From positions 1 through 5,020 of the forward strand of contig JBKJQB010000219.1 of assembly GCA_046594105.1 (NCBI GenBank): a stretch of DNA of 5,020 bases. Direction: 5' to 3'. Both the position numbers and the translations under genes were made by a program. Source of the DNA: JBDSGC01 sp046594105 (lineage in GTDB: Bacteria; Acidobacteriota; Thermoanaerobaculia; Gp7-AA8). The first letter of the stretch is position 1; every line of letters starts with the position of its first letter. The notes beneath the pieces are model-generated. The model saw nothing but the letters and a program-made list of their open reading frames with translations. It did no database searches and was not told where the DNA came from. Below, in pieces: positions 1 through 5,020 of the stretch.

Positions 1-90
1 GCGTTCGGCTGCAAGGAAAACGCGCCGATGGTTCGCGAGGCCTCGAAACGCTGCGCGATCTGGTAATCAGACTCCTCTGGCAGGATGCCG

Positions 91-128
91 GCGCTCCGTT
101 CGCTCCGCTCAGAAGAACCACGGAGCGC
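91..128. repeat. Short inverted repeat with internal direct repeat in gene-free DNA
   Basis: A perfect 9-bp inverted repeat has arms GCGCTCCGT (91-99) and ACGGAGCGC (120-128) around a 20-base spacer. The 7-mer CGCTCCG occurs directly at 92-98 and 101-107, and its complement lies at 121-127, so one unit is present three times in 36 bases. There is no T-tract on either side, so it is not a typical intrinsic terminator. It lies just beyond the receptor's terminator, in the 168-base left end of the window where no gene is supported. It may belong to a dispersed intergenic repeat, but one copy cannot show that. Confidence 0.45.
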
Positions 129-168
129 ACGTTCATCACCCTCTCAACGCTAGAAGACGTTCCAAACG

Positions 169-198
169 AAAAGGCGCGGCGTTGCCGCCGGGCCTTTT
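169..198 (-). terminator. Intrinsic terminator of the TonB-dependent receptor gene
   Basis: Read on the minus strand, the outer stem is AAAAGGC paired with GCCTTTT. A single C-C mismatch follows, then an inner stem CGGCG/CGCCG closed by a GCAA (GNRA-type) tetraloop. The 3' arm ends in TTTT. It begins 23 bases after the receptor stop codon at 222-224, as expected for a Rho-independent terminator. The outer stem carries A's on one side and T's on the other, so it could also stop transcription arriving from the opposite strand. Confidence 0.88.
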
Positions 199-221
199 GC
201 GAAAACATGATTGAGGAGCTT

Positions 222-3152
222 TTAGAACTGAACCCGGGCGGCCAGCTGGAACCGGCGCGGATCGTAGGAACGTCTCGGCGTGTTGAACAACGGGCTCTTG
301 AGATCGGGCTGAAAACTGTATCCCGTCTGCTTGTTGTAGACGTTATAGAAATCTCCGACCAGCTGAAGGTTCAGACCGCTGGGAAGCGGGATGTTCTGGG
401 TGTAGTTGAGGTCCAACTGGTGATGAGACGGCGACCGGCGTGAGCCTGCCGGTTCGGCGAACTTGCTGGTGCGATCACCGACGTCATCATTGTCGGCGAA
501 ATTGTTGTAGATGCTCGCGTCCCACGCTTCCCACGGCTGCCCCGACTGGTAGATGGCGTACGCACCGACGGTGGCATTCCAGGGAATGGTGTAGGAACCA
601 TACAGCTTGAGGCCGTGGCGGCGATCGCCACGGAGATCGCCGTATCGGTTGTCCCACAGCTGCCGTCCCGGACCGTCGGCCAGGAACGACGAGCCGATGA
701 AGACGTTGGCGTCGTTCTCTGCCGTCGTATTGTCCTGGTCAAAGTTGCCGTAGTAATGGCTCCAGGTGTACGACCCGCGGAGGAATGTTTTGTCACCGCG
801 CCACTCGGACTCCATGGTCGCTTCGTAGTACTTGGTGAAGGCTCCATCCAACTGAGCGATGACATAGCTCGACGCGCTTCCGATCTGTTTTTTCTGCTGG
901 TCGAAATTTCCGATGTAGGGAGTGCGCGGGATTCCGGCGGGCGGGTTGTAGTCGACCCGGGCGGTGTTGTTGGTATCCTCCCAGAAATGATCGCCGTGCC
1001 GATAGCGGCCATAAAGCCTGGCCGACCAGTGGGTGTTGATCTCCTGAGAAGTTCCAATCAGATATTCTTTGATCTGGCGCGGGTCCATGTCCGGCTGGAA
1101 CAGCTTGCCGCTTGAGGACCGCAGGGCGCTGACGCCGATGAGCGTACCGGTAGCATCGAAGTTCGCCTGAAGGGTCCGGGTGATATAGGCGCGATCATAG
1201 GACGCCGCGCGAGGAAGCGAGCTTGCGGCAGGATTGTAACGGGCAACGCTGGCATAGACCGTGTCCTGTCCGTTGTAAGCCCATGTGGCACCGAGCCGCG
1301 GCTGGATCATCTTCTTGAACGGCACCTGGTACATCTTGTACTTGTTCCCTGGTGACGCCACGAAGCCCGAGACGACCGAGCTGTCTTCTTTCAGCCCCTG
1401 ACCGTAAAGAGTGTCCTGGCTGGCGATCGCTCCTACGTTGAAGGACCAGTTTCCAGCATGGATCGTGTCGTTCAGCTCGAAGCTCTGCGACCGATAATCC
1501 CCGAGGAGTTTGTTCACCACCTGCGTACCGAGGGAGGCCTGAAGAAATGTGGCGCGGTAGAACACCGGAGTTCCGTTGAAACTGGAGCCGCCACCGAGCG
1601 CGGTGATGGTGCCGAAACCATTGGAGAGTCGCTGCAGTTCTTCCGTATCCGTGTAGCGCTGGTAACCGACGTGAACATCGTTTGTCACGTTGCTTCCGAA
1701 CGTCATGTTGTAGCCGACCTGACCGTTCTTGCGGAAGAAGTTGTCGAACCCCAGAGTGCTGCCGTATCCGACCCTTCCGCCGCCAGTGCGGACCCCGTTG
1801 AGGTCGTATCCATACTTGGCGATCAAGGGAGCAGCGAAGGCGTTGAACGCGTCATTGCCCGGCTTGAGCACCGGCACAATGAAGAGTCCAGACCGGTCCA
1901 GGTTGTTGATGTCCAGCTTGGTCCCGGGAGCGTTGGAAAGAACGAAGTTGGCCAGGTTATCCGGACCATTCAGAGTGTTGTTGCGGAAATCGGTGAATTT
2001 GAACGTTCCGTAGCTCCTCGAATTGAGGACCCAGGAACCCTCGAGAGTTCCGATCTTCAACTTCGACTCGTTCCCACCGCTGGCCGACGCCGCAGTCGTG
2101 GCGCCGAAGGTGTCCGCAGCCTTCTCCACATGCTTGGAGGTCCGGTAGCTGCCGTTGATCAGAATGTTGCTGGTAGGAGTGGCGGTCAGCTTGCCGAACT
2201 CCTCGTTCCGAGTGCTCGAGAATTTCGGCAGCGGTCCGTAGAGATTGGACTGGTTGTTCCGGGTCACGGTGGGGCGATAGTACGAACCGTAGAAAAAGAG
2301 CCGGTCGGCCAGAATCGGGCCACCGAGGTTCAGGTTGAACCAATTGCGATCCTGGTCAAATTTGGAGTTGGTTCCGCTCTTCAGACCCGACGTGAAGCTG
2401 TGGCGCTGGGTCTGGGCGCTGAGCTGGCCCATGAATCTGTTCGTTCCCGACTTGCTCACCGAATCGATGGTGAACCCGCCGGAGCGGTTGAAGTCGATGG
2501 CCTTCGCGCCGCCCTTGATGGTGGTGACCTGAGCGATATCGTACGACGCAGGCTCGGCCGACAGCGTGCCGTAGAGAGGCAGGGTCACGTTGACGCCATC
2601 CAGCTGATAGACGTTATCCTGACCGTTTCCACCAGCGCTGGGGCCCCGGGTGGTTTCCTGGGTGTACTGCACACCCGGGATGAGCTTGATCAGGTCTCGG
2701 TACTCCTGACCGACCGGCAGCGTCTGGATCTGCTCAGTGGAGAGACCGCTCTGGATCGCCGTGGAGGTCTTGTCCACCAGCGTGGCCGCAGCGGTCACGG
2801 TAATGTTCTCCGACAGCCCGCCCACGCCCAGTTTGGCATCGGCAGTGGTGTCCTGGGCAAGCAGGACATCGGCCCGTCGCGAGGCATTCTGCATGCCGGA
2901 CAGGCTGAAGGTTACGGTGTACGAACCCGGCTGCAGAGCGGGCAGCCGATACTCACCGTTCGAGCCGCTGACGGTGACACGCGGCTGCGGCAGCACATTC
3001 GATCGCGCCTCGACCGTGACTCCGGGGAGGGCTGATCCGTCGGTTGTGGTGACTCGCCCGCTGATCGATCCGGTCTGCTGACCGAACGCCATGGGAACCA
3101 GAAGAACGCAAAGCGCTACGAGCAGAAGCGTGCGCAGGACACGTGAATTCAA
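222..3152 (-). CDS. TonB-dependent outer-membrane receptor (Oar-like, carboxypeptidase-regulatory N-terminal domain)
   Basis: This is a complete 976-residue outer-membrane transporter or adhesin-like receptor, presumably energised by TonB/ExbBD. A signal peptide occupies residues 1-24 (R4, R7, hydrophobic core about 8-20, likely cleavage AFG|QQ). Residues 27-108 form a carboxypeptidase-regulatory-like beta-sandwich (ISGRV, ALPGVTVEAR, GEYRLPALQPGSYTV). A TonB-box-like ENITVTA lies at 115-121, resembling the FhuA box DTITVTA. The plug covers about 122-240 (LIKLIPGVQ, YQLDGVNV, and GGFTIDSVSKSGTNRF at its end). The remainder is the beta-barrel, ending in the terminal Phe of many outer-membrane proteins. 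The mature protein has no cysteine. The start is TTG, chosen because it follows a near-perfect Shine-Dalgarno sequence by 7 bases and yields an intact signal peptide. The next in-frame Met (21) would destroy that peptide. The ligand is unknown, and no SusD-like or substrate-specific partner is in the window. Family confidence is high; subfamily is inferred. Confidence 0.95.
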   Translation of the reverse strand: MNSRVLRTLLLVALCVLLVPMAFGQQTGSISGRVTTTDGSALPGVTVEARSNVLPQPRVTVSGSNGEYRLPALQPGSYTVTFSLSGMQNASRRADVLLAQDTTADAKLGVGGLSENITVTAAATLVDKTSTAIQSGLSTEQIQTLPVGQEYRDLIKLIPGVQYTQETTRGPSAGGNGQDNVYQLDGVNVTLPLYGTLSAEPASYDIAQVTTIKGGAKAIDFNRSGGFTIDSVSKSGTNRFMGQLSAQTQRHSFTSGLKSGTNSKFDQDRNWFNLNLGGPILADRLFFYGSYYRPTVTRNNQSNLYGPLPKFSSTRNEEFGKLTATPTSNILINGSYRTSKHVEKAADTFGATTAASASGGNESKLKIGTLEGSWVLNSRSYGTFKFTDFRNNTLNGPDNLANFVLSNAPGTKLDINNLDRSGLFIVPVLKPGNDAFNAFAAPLIAKYGYDLNGVRTGGGRVGYGSTLGFDNFFRKNGQVGYNMTFGSNVTNDVHVGYQRYTDTEELQRLSNGFGTITALGGGSSFNGTPVFYRATFLQASLGTQVVNKLLGDYRSQSFELNDTIHAGNWSFNVGAIASQDTLYGQGLKEDSSVVSGFVASPGNKYKMYQVPFKKMIQPRLGATWAYNGQDTVYASVARYNPAASSLPRAASYDRAYITRTLQANFDATGTLIGVSALRSSSGKLFQPDMDPRQIKEYLIGTSQEINTHWSARLYGRYRHGDHFWEDTNNTARVDYNPPAGIPRTPYIGNFDQQKKQIGSASSYVIAQLDGAFTKYYEATMESEWRGDKTFLRGSYTWSHYYGNFDQDNTTAENDANVFIGSSFLADGPGRQLWDNRYGDLRGDRRHGLKLYGSYTIPWNATVGAYAIYQSGQPWEAWDASIYNNFADNDDVGDRTSKFAEPAGSRRSPSHHQLDLNYTQNIPLPSGLNLQLVGDFYNVYNKQTGYSFQPDLKSPLFNTPRRSYDPRRFQLAARVQF

Positions 3153-3159
3153 GATCGGG

Positions 3160-3167
3160 CCTCCTCA
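3160..3167 (-). promoter_or_regulatory. Ribosome binding site deciding the TTG start of the receptor
   Basis: The minus strand reads TGAGGAGG, then 7 bases (CCCGATC), then TTG. This is an almost full match to the anti-Shine-Dalgarno sequence at ideal spacing. It settles the non-ATG start at 3152-3150, because no ATG or GTG gives an intact signal peptide downstream. Confidence 0.85.
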
Positions 3168-3212
3168 GATTGTTGGAACCGCTGAAGGCCGTATGTTAGT
3201 TGAACCTTTACC

Positions 3213-3253
3213 CCGGGCGCACCTCTTTTTCACCCGATGAACAGGTGGCCCGG
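3213..3253 (-). other. Long imperfect inverted repeat between era and the receptor gene
   Basis: In plus-strand order, CCGGGC (3213-3218), an unpaired G (3219) and CACCT (3220-3224) pair with AGGTG (3243-3247) and GCCCGG (3248-3253). This gives 11 base pairs with one bulge and an 18-base loop. On the minus strand it begins 5 bases after the era stop codon (3261-3259) and ends 45 bases before the receptor ribosome binding site. No T-run follows the hairpin on the minus strand, so it is not a classic intrinsic terminator. It could be a transcript-end stabiliser, a weak or Rho-assisted terminator, or part of the receptor leader. Confidence 0.5.
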
Positions 3254-3258
3254 CGCGG

Positions 3259-4341
3259 TCAACGGGATCCGAGGGGCCAGTCCAACTCGCCGAGAAAGCG
3301 CTGATCGTCGCGCCAGGACTCGTGCACCGCGACATGGAGGTCGAGAAAGATCTTCGATCCGAGGACGCTCTCCAGCTCCATCCGCGCCTCGGTGCCGATC
3401 CTCTTGACCATGTCGGCGCGCTTGCCGATGACGATGGCTTTCTGGGAATCGCGCTCCACCACGATGGTCGCGTAGATCTTGATCAGGTTCCGCCCTTCTT
3501 CTTCCTCCCAGCGATCCACGGCCACCGCGGTGCTGTAGGGAAGCTCGTCGGAGAGGTGACGGAGCATCTTTTCGCGGATCATCTCTGCGGCGAAGAAGCG
3601 TTCCGGCTGGGTGGTGAAGTCTTCCTGCGAATAACGCGCGTCACCCGGTTTCACCGTCCTGAAAAGCAGATCGAGAAGTGGCTCGAGGCCCTCCCCTTCC
3701 TTCGCAGAGATGGGCACGATCTCGGCGAACAGCCCGGTCTCCGAATATTGCTGGATCAGCGGCAGCAGCCGGTTTTTCTTCAGCAGATCGATTTTGTTCA
3801 GGACAGCGACCCGGTGAGACTCAGGATTGCTCTCCTTCTGCTGCTTGAGCATCTCCAGCACGAACTGATCGCCGTGACCGAAGTCCTCGCTGGCATCGAT
3901 CATCACGGTGACCACGTCGGCCTCGTCGAGCGCCGTCCGCACGTGTTCCATCATCCGGACGTTCATCTTGTGCAGCGGCCGGTGAATGCCGGGGGTATCG
4001 AGAAAGGCGATCTGGCCGCGGGGGTCGTTGAGGATTCCCACGATGCGGTTCCGGGTGGTCTGCGGTTTGGAAGAGACTGCCGACACCTTCTGCCCTAAGA
4101 CGCGATTGAGCAGCGTGGACTTGCCTGCGTTAGGGCGACCCACCAACGCCACGACCCCGAATCGCGGCTGCTTCGAACGCTCGGCGCTCGCCGGTTTCGC
4201 CGGCGCGGGCTTCACCGCGGCCTTTTTCCCCGCGGCGGGCCGTGGGGCTGCGGCCGCAGGCTTCGCCGGTGTCCTCGGTGTGCGCTTCCCCCCTTTCGAC
4301 GAGCTGCCGCCACGGAAGCCTTTGCTCGATCCGCCTTTCAT
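3259..4341 (-). CDS. era: GTPase Era, ribosome assembly factor, with basic N-terminal extension
   Basis: This 360-residue protein is Era, a cytoplasmic GTPase that binds the 3' end of 16S rRNA and helps mature the 30S subunit. All GTPase motifs are present: P-loop GRPNAGKST (68-76), switch I region KPQTTRNRI (92-100), DTPG (115-118), NKID (182-185) and SAK (212-214). The C-terminal KH RNA-binding domain spans about 240-340. Its GXXG loop reads GKRA (306-309), so the second glycine is replaced by alanine. Residues 1-59 form a low-complexity Gly/Ser then Lys/Ala/Pro/Arg-rich extension absent from the usual Era of about 300 residues; without it the length is normal. The ATG at 4341 is supported by TGAGGAG 9 bases upstream, so the extension is probably translated. 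The gene lies 112 bases after the CorC-like gene and is likely co-transcribed with it. Era identity is near certain; the role of the extension is unknown. Confidence 0.97.
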   Translation of the reverse strand: MKGGSSKGFRGGSSSKGGKRTPRTPAKPAAAAPRPAAGKKAAVKPAPAKPASAERSKQPRFGVVALVGRPNAGKSTLLNRVLGQKVSAVSSKPQTTRNRIVGILNDPRGQIAFLDTPGIHRPLHKMNVRMMEHVRTALDEADVVTVMIDASEDFGHGDQFVLEMLKQQKESNPESHRVAVLNKIDLLKKNRLLPLIQQYSETGLFAEIVPISAKEGEGLEPLLDLLFRTVKPGDARYSQEDFTTQPERFFAAEMIREKMLRHLSDELPYSTAVAVDRWEEEEGRNLIKIYATIVVERDSQKAIVIGKRADMVKRIGTEARMELESVLGSKIFLDLHVAVHESWRDDQRFLGELDWPLGSR

Positions 4342-4350
4342 GGATAGCTG

Positions 4351-4357
4351 CTCCTCA
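4351..4357 (-). promoter_or_regulatory. Ribosome binding site of era
   Basis: The minus strand reads TGAGGAG followed by a 9-base spacer and ATG (4341-4339). The same heptamer precedes the receptor gene. It supports the upstream start, so the Lys/Ala/Pro-rich segment of Era is probably real protein rather than an over-called 5' end. Confidence 0.8.
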
Positions 4358-4379
4358 TCTGCTCAACTGCTGCCGATGA

Positions 4380-4403
4380 CCCCCGGCTGAAGCCGGGGGC
4401 TAC
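4380..4403 (-). repeat. REP-like palindrome with GTAG head
   Basis: On the minus strand, the tetranucleotide GTAG (4403-4400) is followed at once by arms CCCCCGGC and GCCGGGGG, a perfect 8-bp stem around the loop TTCA. A conserved GTAG-type head 5' of a short GC-rich palindrome is the known hallmark of REP elements mobilised by RAYT-type (Y1 HUH) transposases. No T-tract follows it, so it is not a standard terminator. It sits in the gap between the CorC-like gene and era, 22 bases before the era ribosome binding site. Calling it REP is inference, since only one copy is visible. Confidence 0.6.
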
Positions 4404-4412
4404 GGATCTCCC

Positions 4413-4427
4413 GCCGGCCGCGCCGGC
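4413..4427. repeat. Small GC-rich hairpin next to the REP-like element
   Basis: GCCGG (4413-4417) and CCGGC (4423-4427) form a 5-bp stem with loop CCGCG, and the hexamer GCCGGC occurs at both 4413-4418 and 4422-4427. It lies 9 bases from the REP-like palindrome and could be part of the same composite intergenic element. Alone it is short enough to be chance in GC-rich DNA. Confidence 0.3.
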
Positions 4428-4453
4428 TTCTGTTTTGCTGAGATCGATCGTGC

Positions 4454-5020
4454 TCATTCGCGCTCCCGTCGTGACGTTTCGTCGAACACTGCATCCGCAT
4501 CGGGCATCACGCGGACACGATAGATGCGGCGACGATCGGCGCGGTCCACTGTGAACTGGAATCCGTTCTTCTTGACGATCGCCCCCGTCTTGGGGACCCG
4601 GCCCAGCGTGGTGAAGATCAAGCCGGCGACGGTCTCGTAATCTTCCCCTTCCAGTTCGGCGTCCAGCGTCTCCTCCAGAGCATCCACCCGTAGCTGACCG
4701 CTGACCAGATACTCCTGATTTCCCAGATCGACGATGGTCGACTCCCCTTCTTCATGTTCGTCCGCGATCTCGCCGACGATCTCCTCGACCACGTCCTCGA
4801 TGGTGATGATTCCCGCGGTTCCGCCGTATTCATCCACAACCACGGCGACCTGGAGATGTTCGCTCTGAAACTCGCGAAGGAGCTCGGACACTTTCTTGGT
4901 TTCCGAGACGAAGTAGGGCGGGCGGGCCAGCTCGCTGAGCGTGGGAGTGACATTGCGGACGATGGCCTCGAAGACTTCCTTGATGTGCACGAAGCCGGTG
5001 ATGCGATCGACGCTTCCCTG
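4454..5020 (-). CDS. CorC/HlyC-family CBS-domain protein, C-terminal part
   Basis: The last 188 residues of a gene whose 5' part lies past the right edge. The frame is open to the edge (first visible residues QGSVDRITGF), so the GTG at 4990 is an internal valine, not a start. The visible part begins at the end of the first CBS repeat (TGFVHIKEVF). The second CBS repeat follows (visible residues 35-85) with the family hallmark VDEYGGTAGIITIEDVVEE at 62-80. A CorC_HlyC transporter-associated domain follows at about 95-172 (YLVSGQLRVDAL, YETVAGLIFTTLGRVPKTG), then an acidic/basic tail. In this family the paired CBS repeats bind adenine nucleotides and are tied to Mg2+/Co2+ efflux, in longer members fused to an N-terminal DUF21 membrane domain. 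Whether DUF21 is present here cannot be seen, so a short CorC/YbeX-like or long HlyC-like form is equally possible. Its place just before era fits the ybeY-corC-era neighbourhoods of many bacteria. Confidence 0.92.
   Translation of the reverse strand, partial: QGSVDRITGFVHIKEVFEAIVRNVTPTLSELARPPYFVSETKKVSELLREFQSEHLQVAVVVDEYGGTAGIITIEDVVEEIVGEIADEHEEGESTIVDLGNQEYLVSGQLRVDALEETLDAELEGEDYETVAGLIFTTLGRVPKTGAIVKKNGFQFTVDRADRRRIYRVRVMPDADAVFDETSRRERE

Noticed and set aside
1..136. Minus-strand ATG at 136 with an open frame to the edge
   Set aside because: The product is Arg/Ser/Pro-rich with no family signal, and the purine-rich GAGAGGG lies only 2 bases before the ATG, too close to act as a normal ribosome binding site.
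1..143. Minus-strand frame open from the TGA at 146-144 to the left edge, with a protein-like stretch (ILPEESDYQIAQRFEAS)
   Set aside because: It has no ATG or GTG, and its only TTG is at 14-12 without a ribosome binding site. The plus strand is open over the same bases, which fits GC-rich non-coding or repeat DNA. The left flank would be needed to revive it.
207..443. Small plus-strand open frame crossing the receptor's 3' end
   Set aside because: It overlaps the receptor's final barrel strands and terminal Phe codon in antisense. Its start lies just past the receptor terminator and its protein has no recognisable family.
1458..3035. Long open frame of 525 codons on the plus strand
   Set aside because: It lies wholly antisense to the receptor gene, with its first codon base opposite the receptor's third codon base. 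GC-rich wobble positions there suppress stops. The product has no recognisable domain, is rich in Val/Arg/Glu, and the receptor on the other strand is unmistakable.
3195..3210. Lipoprotein reading of the receptor N-terminus because of Cys15
   Set aside because: The residues before the cysteine (Val-Ala-Leu-Cys) lack the small residue needed at -1 of a lipobox, and an AFG|QQ signal peptidase I site lies further on.
3193..3221. Possible sigma-70 promoter for the receptor, with -10-like TAACAT on the minus strand (3198-3193)
   Set aside because: The hexamer matches the consensus at only 4 of 6 positions, and the base run 17 bp upstream (TGCGCC) is not a credible -35.
3322..4098. Open frame of 258 codons on the plus strand opposite era
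   Set aside because: It has the same antisense register as above (plus first base opposite era third base), lies entirely within a gene carrying all Era motifs, and its product has no family resemblance.
4380..4399. The GC palindrome as an intrinsic terminator of the CorC-like gene
   Set aside because: There is no T-run after the stem on the minus strand, and the GTAG head fits a REP element better.

Overview
The window reads as ordinary chromosomal DNA of a GC-rich Gram-negative bacterium. An Acidobacteriota-type genome is the best guess. The clue is the protein at 222-3152: an Oar-like outer-membrane receptor with an N-terminal carboxypeptidase-regulatory-like domain followed by a TonB-box-like ENITVTA stretch. 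Such receptors are greatly expanded in that phylum. This assignment is inference from protein style, not from a marker gene.

All three supported genes lie on the minus strand, so they read from right to left. 5020-4454 is the C-terminal part of a CBS/CorC_HlyC-domain protein whose start lies beyond the window. 4341-3259 is the ribosome-assembly GTPase Era, complete, with an unusual basic Lys/Ala/Pro-rich N-terminal extension. 3152-222 is a complete 976-residue TonB-dependent receptor, with a TTG start behind a very strong Shine-Dalgarno sequence. It is followed 23 bases after its stop by a clear intrinsic terminator (198-169). Positions 1-168 hold no gene I can support, only short direct and inverted repeats.

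The CorC-like gene and era form a familiar pair, since many bacteria keep ybeY, corC-like and era genes close together in a ribosome-maturation neighbourhood. The 112-base gap between them contains a hairpin with the hallmarks of a REP element (a GTAG head plus a perfect 8-bp palindrome). The 106-base gap between era and the receptor gene contains a long imperfect inverted repeat that may separate the two transcripts. The receptor has no substrate-specific partner gene inside the window, so its ligand cannot be named.

I found no new multi-gene system. The points most worth a second look are the REP-like hairpin, the Era N-terminal extension and the altered GXXG loop in the Era KH domain.
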